From: Cupriavidus alkaliphilus
GTDB taxonomy: Bacteria > Pseudomonadota > Gammaproteobacteria > Burkholderiales > Burkholderiaceae
NCBI RefSeq assembly: GCF_900094595.1
Contig: NZ_FMAD01000016.1
Location: 1 to 64,000, forward strand
Length of the DNA: 64,000 nucleotides
Direction of reading: 5' to 3'
Shown in pieces: positions 50,175 to 60,546 of the stretch (position 1 is the first letter of the stretch; every line of letters starts with the position of its first letter). A program made the position numbers and the translations under genes. The notes beneath the pieces were generated by a model. It was not told where the DNA came from and made no database searches. It saw nothing but the letters and a program-made list of their open reading frames with translations.

Positions 50175-51006
50175 ACCCTGCTCCGTCGTCCTGCCCGAGG
50201 AGGTCGACCAGCACGGGCAGGGCCTGCTGCAGCGATTCCTGCAGGCGCCACGGCGGGTTGACGATGAACATGCCGCTGCCGTGCAGGCCCAGGCCGCCCT
50301 CGACCGGGCGCTTGACCGTCAGGGTCACGTGCAGCCAGCTCTTGAGCGGCAGGCCCTTCAACTGCACCGGCAACTGCAGCGCTTCGCGCCGCTGCACCTG
50401 CGGGTACCAGACCGCGTAGACGCCGGTGGCAAAGCGCTCCAGCCCGTCGCGCACGGTCTGCACGGTGCGCGCGTAGTCCTGCTTGTCTTCGTACGACGGA
50501 TCGACCAGCACCAGCGCGCGCCGCGGCGGCGGCGGCAGGATCGCCTTGATGCCGCCGAAGCCGTCGCCGTCGTACAGCATCACGCGGCGCCCGGCGCCGC
50601 GGAAGTTGTCGCGCAGGACCTGGATCTCGGTGCTGTGCAGTTCGAACAGGCGCAAGCGGTCGTGTTCGCGCAGCATCTGCCAGGCCAGCCAGGGCGAGCC
50701 GGGGTAGTGGCGCAGGTTGCCGTCAGGGTTGAGCGCGCGCACCTGGTCAAGGTAGTCGTCCAGCATCGGCGGCAGCTGGGTGCCGCTTGCCGCGGCGCGC
50801 CACAGCGGCGCGATGCCGGTTTCGAATTCGGACTTCTTCTGCGCGTAGGCGTGGTCCAGCGCATAGAGGCCGGCGCCGGCATGGGTGTCGATGTACCAGA
50901 ACGCCTTGTCCTTCTGCGTCAGGTGCTCGAGCAGTTGCACCACGACGGCGTGCTTGAGGACATCGGCGTGATTGCCGGCATGGAAGGCGTGACGATAGCT
51001 GAGCAT
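50149..51006 (-). CDS. rlmJ: 23S rRNA (adenine(2030)-N6)-methyltransferase RlmJ
   Basis: 285 residues from MLSYRHAFHAGNHADVLKH, the characteristic RlmJ start; upstream codons to 51033 are not conserved. Motif I-like 'WYIDTHAGAGLYALD' and the catalytic N6-adenine methylase motif 'LVLVDPSYEDKQDYARTVQ' (DPPY-like, here DPSY) are present. It methylates A2030 in 23S rRNA using SAM. It diverges from mnmC, 160 bp apart. Confidence 0.93.
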   Translation of the reverse strand: MLSYRHAFHAGNHADVLKHAVVVQLLEHLTQKDKAFWYIDTHAGAGLYALDHAYAQKKSEFETGIAPLWRAAASGTQLPPMLDDYLDQVRALNPDGNLRHYPGSPWLAWQMLREHDRLRLFELHSTEIQVLRDNFRGAGRRVMLYDGDGFGGIKAILPPPPRRALVLVDPSYEDKQDYARTVQTVRDGLERFATGVYAVWYPQVQRREALQLPVQLKGLPLKSWLHVTLTVKRPVEGGLGLHGSGMFIVNPPWRLQESLQQALPVLVDLLGQDDGAGFTLEAEER

Positions 51007-51167
51007 GTGGAGCAGGGCGCCCTGGCGGCGCAAGATCGGAGGCGGACGGCGAGGCGGTCCGCGGCAAGGCCGCTATGCTACCATCCGGCGCCAGTTGCTT
51101 TTCCTGGTCCCTCCCACGCACGTGGTGCTCCGGCCGGGGCAATTCGCTTCCACTGAGTTTTCCATCC

Positions 51168-53141
51168 ATGCCGCGCGCACTCGAACCCGCCGAGCCGATC
51201 CTGTCGGCCGAGGGCACTCCGTATTCGCCCCGCTACGACGACGTCTACCACAGCACCGAAGGCGGCCTGGCGCAGGCCGCCCACGTCTTCCTCGGCGGCA
51301 ATGGCTTGCCCGGGGCGTGGGCCGGCCAGCGGCACTTTGTCATCGTCGAGACCGGCTTCGGCCAGGGGCTGAATTTCCTGGCGACCTGGCAGGCGTGGCG
51401 CGACGATCCGCAGCGCTGCGGCACGCTGCATTTCGTCTCGATCGAAAAGCATCCGTTCACGCGCGATGGGCTGGCGCAACTGCATGCCAGCCTGGACGGG
51501 CTGCAGCCGCTGGCACAGGCGCTGCAGGCGCAATGGCCGCTGGCGCTGCCGGGCTTGCACCGGCTCGCGTTCGACCAGGGCCGCGTGGTGCTGACGCTGG
51601 CGCTGGGCGATGCCGAAGCGATGCTGCCGCGGCTGGCCGCCGGTGCCGACGCCTTCTACCTTGACGGCTTCTCGCCGGCGCGCAATGCCGAGATGTGGTC
51701 GGTGCCGGTGTTCCGCGGCCTGGCGCGGCTGGCGCGTCCCGGCGCCACGCTGGCGACGTATACCGCCGCGGGCTTTGTGCGGCGCGGGCTGAAGGAGGTC
51801 GGCTTCGAGGTCGGCAAGGTGCCCGGCTTCGGCGGCAAGCGCGACATGACGGTCGCGCGCTTTCGCCCGCAATGGAAATCGCGCCGCCACGTGCCGCCGC
51901 TGCCGGCGCAATGGCCGGAACGCCATGCCATCGTGGTGGGCGCCGGACTGGCCGGCTGCGCCGTGACCGAGCGGCTGGCCGCCCGCGGCTGGCGCGTGAC
52001 GCTGTTCGACGCGCACGAAGGTCCGGCGCGGCAGACCTCGGCGCATCGCGCCGCGGCCATGCATGCGCATGTGTCGGCCGACGACAGCCTGCTGTCGCGG
52101 CTGTCGCGGGCCGGCAACCAGTATGCTCTGCGCGCCTGGGCGGCGCTGGCGGACGCCGGGCATCGGGTCGGCTGGCACGGCTGCGGCGTGCTGCAGATCG
52201 GCGAGGACGAGGCCGAAGCCGAGGCCCAGCGCGCCGCGCTGGATGCCATGGGCTTGCCGCAGGATTTCGTGCGCTGGATGAGCGCCGCCGAGGCGGCCTC
52301 GGCGCACCACGCCGGCGTGCCGCGCGGCGGCCTGTGGTTCCAGCAGGGCGGTTGGGTCGCGCCGCCGGATATCTGCGCGGCGCAGCTAGCACGTGCCGGC
52401 GATGCTGTCACGGCGCGCTTCGGCTGCCGGGTCGGCGCGATCGCGCGCGTCGACGGACAATGGCGGGCACTTGCGCAGGACGGCGCTGTGCTGGCGTCGG
52501 CACCGGTGCTGGTGTTGGCCAACGCACATGAAGCGCAGCAACTGCTGCCGCAGCAGCACTGGACCCTGCGCCGCGTGCGCGGGCAGCTGACCACGCTGGC
52601 GGCTGCGCAGGTCGATGCGCTCGGCGGCTGGCCCGACTGCGTGGTGACCGGTGCCGGCTACCTGCTGCCGCGTGCGGCCGACGGCAGCGGCCGCGTCGGC
52701 TCCAGCTATGACGAAGACACCGGTCCGCTAGTGGCGCAGCCGGCGGTCCACGCGGCCAACCTGGCCCGGTTGGCCGGGCTGCTGCCCGACCAGGCTGGCG
52801 CGGTGGCCGCAATCGATCCCGCCGATGTGTCGGGCTATGTCGGCGTGCGCACGGTCACGCACAACCGGCTGCCGCTGATCGGGCAAGTGCCTGACGAGGC
52901 CGCCGCGGTGGCGCAGGCGGCGTCGCTGCGCGGCGCGCACCTGCGCGACCTGCCGCGCCTGCCAGGGCTCTATGCGGCGCTTGCCTATGCCTCGCGCGGC
53001 CTTACCTGGGCCGCGCTGGGCGCGGAACTGCTTGCCAGCCAGATCGAAGGCGAGCCGCTGCCGCTGGAGTCAGACCTGGCCGATGCGGTGGATCCGGCAC
53101 GCCTGCTGCTGCGCGCGCTGCGCCATGGGCAGGCAGCGTAG
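51168..53141 (+). CDS. mnmC: Bifunctional tRNA mnm5s2U biosynthesis protein MnmC
   Basis: 657 residues from ATG 51168 (MPRALEPAEPILSAEGTP). The N-terminal methyltransferase domain (about 1-240) has 'IVETGFGQGLNFLATWQAW' and 'AFYLDGFSPARNAEMWS'. The C-terminal FAD-dependent oxidoreductase (about 255-650) begins 'IVVGAGLAGCAVTERLAARGWRVTLFDAH' and ends with 'GVRTVTHNRLPLIG' and 'YASRGLTWAALGAELLASQIEGEP'. The oxidase removes the carboxymethyl group and the methylase adds methyl, making mnm5s2U34 in tRNA. Both domains look complete. Confidence 0.95.
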   Translation: MPRALEPAEPILSAEGTPYSPRYDDVYHSTEGGLAQAAHVFLGGNGLPGAWAGQRHFVIVETGFGQGLNFLATWQAWRDDPQRCGTLHFVSIEKHPFTRDGLAQLHASLDGLQPLAQALQAQWPLALPGLHRLAFDQGRVVLTLALGDAEAMLPRLAAGADAFYLDGFSPARNAEMWSVPVFRGLARLARPGATLATYTAAGFVRRGLKEVGFEVGKVPGFGGKRDMTVARFRPQWKSRRHVPPLPAQWPERHAIVVGAGLAGCAVTERLAARGWRVTLFDAHEGPARQTSAHRAAAMHAHVSADDSLLSRLSRAGNQYALRAWAALADAGHRVGWHGCGVLQIGEDEAEAEAQRAALDAMGLPQDFVRWMSAAEAASAHHAGVPRGGLWFQQGGWVAPPDICAAQLARAGDAVTARFGCRVGAIARVDGQWRALAQDGAVLASAPVLVLANAHEAQQLLPQQHWTLRRVRGQLTTLAAAQVDALGGWPDCVVTGAGYLLPRAADGSGRVGSSYDEDTGPLVAQPAVHAANLARLAGLLPDQAGAVAAIDPADVSGYVGVRTVTHNRLPLIGQVPDEAAAVAQAASLRGAHLRDLPRLPGLYAALAYASRGLTWAALGAELLASQIEGEPLPLESDLADAVDPARLLLRALRHGQAA

Positions 53142-53371
53142 CGCGGCGCGGCCGCACTGCAGGGTTGCGGCGCGATCCGGGCAAAATCTGCCGGAAGCGA
53201 ATCAAAACCGTGCGATAATCCCCGTTTTCCGTTTGCGCGGAGCTTTCCGTTCGCCGGTGCGCTGCCCTGGCCGTCCTGTAGCGACGGCGCCGTGGCGGTA
53301 AAGCGGGCGGTACGCGTACAAGACGGCAGCACCTACGAACACAACTACATTTCTGGATTGGATCTACGACC
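53142..53371 (+). promoter_or_regulatory. Upstream region of tig
   Basis: No gene in these 230 bp. A GATAAT -10-like hexamer lies at 53214-53219 without a good -35; the leader would be about 150 nt. Confidence 0.35.
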
Positions 53372-54727
53372 ATGTCGAACGTGATTGAGAACCTCGGCAA
53401 GCTGGACCGCAAGGTGACCCTGGCCATCCCCAAGGCCGAAGTGGAAAAGGAAAAGCAGGAGCGCCTGGTTCGCCTGTCGAAGACCGTGAAGATGTCGGGC
53501 TTCCGTCCGGGCAAGGTGCCGATGAAGATGGTCGAGAAGCAGTACGGCCAGCAGGTCGAGTTCGAAGTCCGCTTCGACAAGGCCGCGCGCAAGTTCTTCG
53601 ACATCACCAAGGAACAGGACGTCAAGGTTGCCGGCCAGCCCAAGTTCGAGATCAAGAGCGAAGGCGTGGGCGAGGATGAAGTGGCGTTCGACGCCACCTT
53701 CGAGGTGTACCCCGAAGTGACCATCGGCGACCTGTCGGCTGCCGAAGTCACCCGCACCGGCACCGAGATCACCGACGCCGAAGTCGACAAGACCATCGAC
53801 ATCCTGCGCAAGCAGCGCGTGCACTACCACGCCCGCGGCGAAGCCGGCGAGCATGGCGACGGCGGCGCCGACGTCACCGCCCAGAACGGCGACCGCGTGA
53901 CGCTGGACTTCGTCGGCAAGATCGACGGCGAAGAGTTCGCCGGCGGCAAGGCCGAGGACTTCCCGTTCGTGCTGGGCGAGGGCCGCATGCTGCCCGAGTT
54001 CGAGCAGGCCGCGCTGGGCCTGAAGGTCGGCGAAAGCAAGACCTTCCCGCTGGCCTTCCCGGCCGACTACCACGGCAAGGAAGTGGCCGGCAAGACCGCC
54101 GAGTTCACCGTGACCCTGAAGAAGATCGAGTGGGCCCACCTGCCGGAAGTGAATGAAGCCTTCGCCAAGTCGCTGGGCATCGCCGACGGCAGCGTCGACA
54201 AGATGCGCGCCGACATCCGCGAGAACCTCGAGCGCGAAGTGAAGCGCCGCACGCACGCCATGCTGAAGGACCAGGTCATGGAAGCGCTGCTGAAGGCAAG
54301 CGAGCTGGACGTGCCCAAGGCCCTGATCGAGCAGGACCAGGAGCGCCTGGTGGAAATGGCCCGCCGCGACCTGGAACAGCGTGGCATGCCCAACGCCAAG
54401 GACATGCCGATCCCGGCCGAGATGTTCGCGCAGCAGGCCGAGCGCCGCGTCAAGCTGGGCCTGATCCTGGCCGAGATCGTCAAGGCCAACGGCCTGGAAG
54501 CCAAGGCCGACCAGATCAAGGCCGAGATCGAGGACTTCGCCAAGAGCTACGAGGACCCGAAGGAAGTCATGCGCTGGTACTACGGCGACCAGCAGCGCCT
54601 GGCCGAAATGGAAGCCTACGTGCTCGAAAACAACGTGGTAAATTTCGTGTGCGGCAAGGCCAAGGTCACCGACAAGAAGGTGTCCTTCGAGGAACTCACC
54701 GCCGAAGGCAACCAGCAGCAGGCCTGA
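53372..54727 (+). CDS. tig: Trigger factor
   Basis: 451 residues, from MSNVIENLGKLDRKVTLAIP. The ribosome-binding tail loop is 'VRLSKTVKMSGFRPGKVPMKMVEKQYG', with the G-F-R-x-G-K signature that docks to ribosomal protein L23. The FKBP-type prolyl isomerase domain (about 165-250) includes 'GDRVTLDFVGKIDGEEFAGGKAEDFPFVLGEG' and 'FPADYHGKEVAGKTAEFTVTLKKIE'. The C-terminal chaperone arms complete the protein. It is a ribosome-bound chaperone in the cytoplasm. It starts the conserved tig-clpP-clpX-lon cluster. Confidence 0.97.
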   Translation: MSNVIENLGKLDRKVTLAIPKAEVEKEKQERLVRLSKTVKMSGFRPGKVPMKMVEKQYGQQVEFEVRFDKAARKFFDITKEQDVKVAGQPKFEIKSEGVGEDEVAFDATFEVYPEVTIGDLSAAEVTRTGTEITDAEVDKTIDILRKQRVHYHARGEAGEHGDGGADVTAQNGDRVTLDFVGKIDGEEFAGGKAEDFPFVLGEGRMLPEFEQAALGLKVGESKTFPLAFPADYHGKEVAGKTAEFTVTLKKIEWAHLPEVNEAFAKSLGIADGSVDKMRADIRENLEREVKRRTHAMLKDQVMEALLKASELDVPKALIEQDQERLVEMARRDLEQRGMPNAKDMPIPAEMFAQQAERRVKLGLILAEIVKANGLEAKADQIKAEIEDFAKSYEDPKEVMRWYYGDQQRLAEMEAYVLENNVVNFVCGKAKVTDKKVSFEELTAEGNQQQA

Positions 54728-54731
54728 GGCC

Positions 54732-54777
54732 GGAAGTGACCGGCAGCCCCGCGCCACGGTGCGGGGCCGGGACTTCC
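54732..54777 (+). other. Structured RNA hairpin between tig and clpP
   Basis: GGAAGT (54732-54737) pairs with ACTTCC (54772-54777), and inside it CCCCGCG pairs with the GCGGGG segment through a G-U pair. A compact hairpin precedes the clpP ribosome binding site by about 40 nt. No U-tract is present, so processing or translational control is more likely than termination. Confidence 0.5.
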
Positions 54778-54826
54778 CGAGTTACCCGGATTGCCTTGCG
54801 ATCCGACGAATCCATGGAGAACATGC

Positions 54827-55477
54827 ATGACCCGCAATGATTTGCTTGACCGTCTCGCCACCACGCAGGCTTCGGCACTGGAAACCCAGGGCCTGGGGCT
54901 GGTGCCGATGGTCGTCGAGCAGTCCGGCCGGGGCGAGCGCGCCTATGACATCTACTCGCGCCTGCTGAAGGAGCGCGTGGTGTTCATGGTGGGCGAGGTC
55001 AACGACCAGACCGCCAACCTGGTGGTGGCACAGCTGCTGTTCCTGGAAAGCGAGAACCCCGACAAGGACGTGTCCCTGTACATTAATTCGCCGGGCGGTT
55101 CGGTGTCGGCGGGGCTGGCCATCTACGACACCATGCAGTTCATCAAGCCGGACGTGTCGACGCTGTGCATGGGCATGGCGGCCAGCATGGGCGCCTTCCT
55201 GCTGGCGGCGGGTGCCAAGGGCAAGCGTTCGGCGCTGCCCAACTCGCGCATCATGATCCACCAGCCGCTGGGCGGCGCGCGCGGCCAGGCCTCGGACATC
55301 GAGATCCAGGCGCGCGAGATCCTGTACCTGCGCGAGCGGCTCAACACCATCCTGTCGGAAGTGACGGGCCAGCCGGTCGAGAAGATTGCGCGCGACACCG
55401 ATCGCGACAATTTCATGAGCGGCGACCAGGCGGTCGACTACGGCCTGATCGACAAGGTGCTCGCCCGCCGCGGCTGA
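54827..55477 (+). CDS. clpP: ATP-dependent Clp protease proteolytic subunit ClpP
   Basis: 216 residues from ATG 54827 (MTRNDLLDRLATTQA), with GGAG upstream; the longer frame from 54791 is not conserved. The catalytic Ser is in 'TLCMGMAASMGAFLLAAG', the His in 'RIMIHQPLGGARGQASDIEIQ' and the Asp in 'TDRDNFMSGDQAVDYGLID'. 'YINSPGGSVSAGLAIYDTM' binds substrate. It forms a double-heptamer barrel and degrades proteins unfolded by ClpX. An intrinsic terminator separates it from clpX. Confidence 0.97.
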   Translation: MTRNDLLDRLATTQASALETQGLGLVPMVVEQSGRGERAYDIYSRLLKERVVFMVGEVNDQTANLVVAQLLFLESENPDKDVSLYINSPGGSVSAGLAIYDTMQFIKPDVSTLCMGMAASMGAFLLAAGAKGKRSALPNSRIMIHQPLGGARGQASDIEIQAREILYLRERLNTILSEVTGQPVEKIARDTDRDNFMSGDQAVDYGLIDKVLARRG

Positions 55478-55555
55478 TGCGGCGCGCCGCCGTGGCCTCT
55501 GGTGCGAGGGCGGCCAGCCACTGCGGCTCGGCTCAAATGGCGAAGGCTACACCGG

Positions 55556-55580
55556 AACGAGGCCCCGTGCCTCGTTTTTT
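55556..55580 (+). terminator. Intrinsic terminator between clpP and clpX
   Basis: AACGAGGC, loop CCCGT, GCCTCGTT, then TTTT: a classic Rho-independent terminator. It implies that clpX is transcribed at least partly from its own promoter. Confidence 0.85.
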
Positions 55581-55729
55581 GCATCAGAACCTGTGAAACC
55601 GGGCCTTGGCCCCACAGCCGGGGGGAACCGCCGGTGGTGCCAATTGTTTTGGCGTATGATGCGTTTGAAGCGTATCGCCGAGGAGCCTGTCGCCCCGCGG
55701 TGTGCGCACTGCAAAAGTGACTGATTCCT

Positions 55730-57007
<1,278 letters not shown>

Positions 57008-57065
57008 CGCGAGGCCTGCCAGAGTGGTCAGAGGTCGGCACCACACGGGCAGCAGGGCGGAAAAG

Positions 57066-57097
57066 GCCGTTCGCGTAGAAGCGAGCGGCTTTTTTTG
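57066..57097 (+). terminator. Intrinsic terminator after clpX
   Basis: GCCGTTCGC pairs with GCGAGCGGC (one G-U), loop GTAGAA, followed by TTTTTTTG. It lies about 60 nt past the clpX stop. Confidence 0.8.
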
Positions 57098-57187
57098 TTT
57101 ATTTCTACCGACGAGAGGGAGGAAACGCGGGTATGCTGTTTCAGAGGGGCCACCAAGTGCAGGTAGCGGCATCTGCCTGTCTTGATG

Positions 57188-57217
57188 AATCGATTGGCAC
57201 GTATCTTGTAATCGATT
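57188..57217 (+). promoter_or_regulatory. Twin AATCGATT palindromes in the lon upstream region
   Basis: AATCGATT occurs at 57188-57195 and again at 57210-57217, start-to-start 22 bp (two helical turns). They flank a TTGGCACGTATCTTG stretch that may contain the promoter. Candidate operator; no regulator is known. Confidence 0.35.
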
Positions 57218-57262
57218 CGGGCGGCCCAATTTACGCCTTAAATGACTGACTTGGGGAAAATG

Positions 57263-59674
57263 ATGTCCGGAACACAACTCCTCCCGGCCGAGCCGATTCG
57301 CCTGCCACTGTTGCCGCTGCGCGACGTGGTGGTGTTTCCGCACATGGTGATCCCGCTGTTCGTGGGACGCCCAAAGTCCATCAAGGCGCTTGAGACTGCG
57401 ATGGAGGCGGGCAAGAGCATCATGCTCGTGGCCCAGAAGACGGCGGCCAAGGACGAGCCGACCGCCGACGACCTGTACGAGGTCGGCTGCATCGCCAATA
57501 TCCTGCAAATGCTGAAGCTGCCCGACGGTACCGTGAAGGTGCTGGTCGAGGGCACCCAGCGCGCAAATATCCGCGAGGTGAGCGAGGACGATTCGCACTT
57601 CATGTGCGAAGCCGTGCCCGTGCCGCCCGCACCTGGCGAAAGCGCCGAGACCGAGGCCCTGCGCCGCGCCATCGTGTCGCAGTTCGACCAGTACGTGAAG
57701 CTCAACAAGAAGATCCCGCCGGAGATCCTGACCTCGCTGTCGGGCATCGACGAGGCCGGGCGCCTGGCGGACACCATCGCCGCGCACCTGCCGATCAAGC
57801 TCGAGCAGAAGCAGAAGATCCTGGAGATGGTCAATGTGACCGAGCGCCTGGAAAGCCTGCTGTCGCAGCTCGAGGGCGAGATCGACATCCTGCAGGTCGA
57901 AAAGCGCATCCGTGGCCGCGTCAAGCGCCAGATGGAGAAGAGCCAGCGCGAGTACTACCTGAACGAGCAGGTCAAGGCCATCCAGAAGGAACTGGGCGAG
58001 GGCGAAGAAGGCGCCGACCTGGAAGAACTCGACAAGCGCATCAAGGCTGCGCGCATGCCGAAGGAAGCCAAGAAGAAGGCCGACGCCGAATTCAAGAAGC
58101 TCAAGCTGATGTCGCCGATGTCGGCCGAGGCCACCGTCGTGCGCAACTACATCGACACGCTGGTGAACCTGCCGTGGCGCAAGAAGAGCAAGGTCAACAA
58201 CGACCTCGCCAACGCCGAGCGCGTGCTGGATGAAGACCACTACGGCCTCGAGAAGGTCAAGGAACGCATTCTCGAGTACCTCGCGGTGCAACAGCGCGTG
58301 GACAAGGTGAAGGCACCCATCCTCTGCCTGGTCGGGCCTCCCGGCGTGGGCAAGACCTCGCTCGGCCAGTCGGTGGCGCGCGCGACGAACCGCAAGTTCG
58401 TGCGCATGGCACTGGGCGGCGTGCGCGACGAAGCCGAGATCCGCGGCCACCGCCGTACCTACATCGGTTCGATGCCGGGCAAGATCCTGCAGAGCCTGTC
58501 CAAGGTCGGCGTGCGCAATCCGCTCTTCCTGCTCGATGAAATCGACAAGATGGGCATGGACTTCCGCGGCGATCCGTCGTCGGCGCTGCTCGAGGTGCTG
58601 GACCCGGAACAGAACCACACGTTCCAGGACCACTACATCGAGGTCGACTTCGACCTGTCCGACGTAATGTTCGTGGCGACCTCGAACTCGCTCAACATCC
58701 CGCCGCCGCTGCTCGACCGCATGGAAGTGATCCGCCTGTCGGGTTACACCGAGGACGAGAAGGTCAACATCGCCCAGCGCTACCTGCTGCCCAAGCAGAT
58801 CAAGAACAATGGTCTGAAGGCAGGCGAGATCGAGGTCACCGAAAGCGCGATCCGCGACATCATCCGCTACTACACGCGGGAAGCGGGCGTGCGTTCGCTG
58901 GAACGCGAGGTGTCCAAGATCGCCCGCAAGGTGGTCAAGCTGCTGCTGCTGAAGAAGGAGTCGGGCACGATCAAGGTCGATTCCGAGAACCTGGACAAAT
59001 TCCTGGGCGTGCGCAAGTACGACTTCGGCCTGGCCGGCAAGGAAAACCAGGTAGGCCAGGTGACCGGGCTGGCGTGGACCGAGGTGGGCGGCGACCTGCT
59101 GACCATCGAAGCCGCGATCATGCCGGGCAAGGGCAACATCACCCGTACCGGTTCGCTGGGCGACGTGATGAAGGAGTCGGTCGAGGCTGCGCGCTCGGTG
59201 GTGCGTTCGCGGGCACGCCGCCTGGGCATCACGGATGAGATGTTCGAGAAGCGCGACATCCACATCCACGTGCCCGAAGGCGCCACGCCCAAGGACGGCC
59301 CGTCGGCCGGCGGTGCCATGACCACGGCGCTGGTGTCGGTGCTGACCGGCATCCCGGTGCGGGCGGATGTCGCCATGACCGGCGAGATCACGCTGCGTGG
59401 CGAGGTGCTGCCCATCGGCGGCCTCAAGGAGAAGCTGCTGGCAGCCCACCGCGGCGGCATCAAGCTGGTGCTGATCCCCGAGGAAAACGTCAAGGACCTG
59501 GCCGAGATCCCGGACAACGTCAAGAACGCCATCGAGATCGTGCCGGTGCGCTGGATCGACAAGGTGCTGGAACTGGCGCTCGAGCGCAAGCCCGAGGCCC
59601 TGCCGGAGGAGGACGCCAAGCCCGCCGAGGTGGCCGACAAGGCCACGGCCAAGGTCGAGCGCCTGCATCACTGA
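57263..59674 (+). CDS. lon: ATP-dependent protease Lon
   Basis: 803 residues from ATG 57263, chosen because GGGGA is 5 bases upstream; ATG 57242 would add seven residues without an RBS. The N-terminal substrate domain has 'PLRDVVVFPHMVIPLFVGRP', a coiled coil follows ('KRIRGRVKRQMEKSQREYYLNEQ'), then the AAA+ module with 'LVGPPGVGKTSLGQSVAR' and 'PLFLLDEIDKMG'. The Ser protease domain has the Ser-Lys dyad: 'EGATPKDGPSAGGAMTTALVS' (Ser) and 'GGLKEKLLAAHRGG' (Lys). It degrades misfolded and regulatory proteins. It has its own upstream region between two terminators. Confidence 0.97.
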   Translation: MSGTQLLPAEPIRLPLLPLRDVVVFPHMVIPLFVGRPKSIKALETAMEAGKSIMLVAQKTAAKDEPTADDLYEVGCIANILQMLKLPDGTVKVLVEGTQRANIREVSEDDSHFMCEAVPVPPAPGESAETEALRRAIVSQFDQYVKLNKKIPPEILTSLSGIDEAGRLADTIAAHLPIKLEQKQKILEMVNVTERLESLLSQLEGEIDILQVEKRIRGRVKRQMEKSQREYYLNEQVKAIQKELGEGEEGADLEELDKRIKAARMPKEAKKKADAEFKKLKLMSPMSAEATVVRNYIDTLVNLPWRKKSKVNNDLANAERVLDEDHYGLEKVKERILEYLAVQQRVDKVKAPILCLVGPPGVGKTSLGQSVARATNRKFVRMALGGVRDEAEIRGHRRTYIGSMPGKILQSLSKVGVRNPLFLLDEIDKMGMDFRGDPSSALLEVLDPEQNHTFQDHYIEVDFDLSDVMFVATSNSLNIPPPLLDRMEVIRLSGYTEDEKVNIAQRYLLPKQIKNNGLKAGEIEVTESAIRDIIRYYTREAGVRSLEREVSKIARKVVKLLLLKKESGTIKVDSENLDKFLGVRKYDFGLAGKENQVGQVTGLAWTEVGGDLLTIEAAIMPGKGNITRTGSLGDVMKESVEAARSVVRSRARRLGITDEMFEKRDIHIHVPEGATPKDGPSAGGAMTTALVSVLTGIPVRADVAMTGEITLRGEVLPIGGLKEKLLAAHRGGIKLVLIPEENVKDLAEIPDNVKNAIEIVPVRWIDKVLELALERKPEALPEEDAKPAEVADKATAKVERLHH

Positions 59675-59695
59675 CGCCGGCTCAGCCGCATGACC

Positions 59696-59734
59696 AAAAC
59701 GCCGCAGGGCAGCGATGCCCGGCGGCGTTTTTTT
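59696..59734 (+). terminator. Intrinsic terminator of lon
   Basis: AAAACGCCGC pairs with GCGGCGTTTT around an inner GGGC/GCCC stem, ending in seven T residues. It lies about 22 nt after the lon stop. Confidence 0.85.
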
Positions 59735-59747
59735 GTCCGCGCGGGCC

Positions 59748-59776
59748 TTGGCAAACCGAAATCACATGTATTAAAC
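59748..59776 (+). promoter_or_regulatory. Putative tRNA-Val promoter
   Basis: TTGGCA at 59748-59753 and TTAAAC at 59771-59776 are 17 bp apart (TATTAA at 59769 gives 15). The tRNA begins 89 bp downstream. Confidence 0.4.
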
Positions 59777-59864
59777 TTGCGCCCTCGCAACGCAAACCAC
59801 GGCATCTGCCGCGAGGTGCGGAGCGTTCAGCAAGTGGCAGGCAGACAGCCTGCGACGGTCGAGC

Positions 59865-59940
59865 GGGTGCTTAGCTCAGTTGGTAGAGCGGCGCCCTTAC
59901 AAGGCGTAGGTCGGGGGTTCGAGCCCCTCAGCACCCACCA
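59865..59940 (+). tRNA. tRNA-Val(UAC)
   Basis: 76 nt with encoded CCA. The acceptor stem GGGTGCT/AGCACCC closes and the T loop GGTTCGAGCC is present. The anticodon loop CTTACAA between GCGCC and GGCGT gives UAC, valine. Confidence 0.95.
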
Positions 59941-59964
59941 ACGTTCGATCGGTGAAATCAAGGG

Positions 59965-59990
59965 CTTGGAGCGATCCAGGTCCTTTTTTT
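59965..59990 (+). terminator. Terminator after tRNA-Val
   Basis: CTTGGA-GCGA-TCCAGG forms a 6-bp stem with one G-U pair, followed by TCCTTTTTTT. Confidence 0.65.
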
Positions 59991-60224
59991 ATGCCCGTTC
60001 TACCCGCTTCGAAGGGGGGCTGGCGGAGGCTCTACCAGCCAAAAAGAGCCTTCTACCGGCTATGCCATATACAGCGGCTTGTCGCGGGCCGGACGGCGCG
60101 GGTCCGGAGAACCAAGCCTGACACGGCAGTTTCTCAGCGTAACTGAATCACGCGGCCGCGGGAGCGTTCTCGTGCGCGCGCAGAATGCGGTCGGCATAGG
60201 CTCGCCAGCCGGCGTCCTCGCTGA

Positions 60225-60368
60225 GTCCCGCAAAGATTCCATCGCCGGCCATATCGGCCATCCACTGTTGCTGAGCTGGATCGCTTCCTAGCGTGGCTGG
60301 GGATCTGGCTGTCGAGCTACTTCCTGTACGGGCGTCGCAATGCGGAACTGCACAGTGGCGCCATGTAG
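60225..60368 (+). pseudogene. C-terminal remnant of a membrane protein, and the 59991-60546 gap
   Basis: The stretch 59991-60546 has no intact gene. From 60225 an open frame with no start codon reads 'VAELDRFLAWLGIWLSSYFLYGRRNAELHSGAM' and stops at 60366, like the end of a polytopic protein with one helix and a polar tail. No partner upstream part is visible. The opposite strand also shows a short frame ending 'GLSEDAGWRAYADRILRAH', of unclear reality. Interpretation as a decayed gene is an inference. Confidence 0.3.
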
Positions 60369-60546
60369 CAGAGGGGCCTTGCATGGTACGCCTCCTCTTT
60401 CCTCAGGGACCGCTTATGAAGCATCTATCGAGCTGCGACGCTGCGGAAACGATCAAAGCCGTGAGCCCGCACAGTTGCGGGATCCGGATGCGGCAAAGGT
60501 CCTGAGTCGGGCCGTTGGTCCAGCAGTCCAGCGTAGCGGTCGGTGT

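Noticed and set aside
60148..60384. A 78-codon minus-strand frame ending in 'GLSEDAGWRAYADRILRAHENAPAAA'
   Set aside because: It has no ribosome binding site or recognisable domain and overlaps the opposite-strand remnant, so it was not called a gene.
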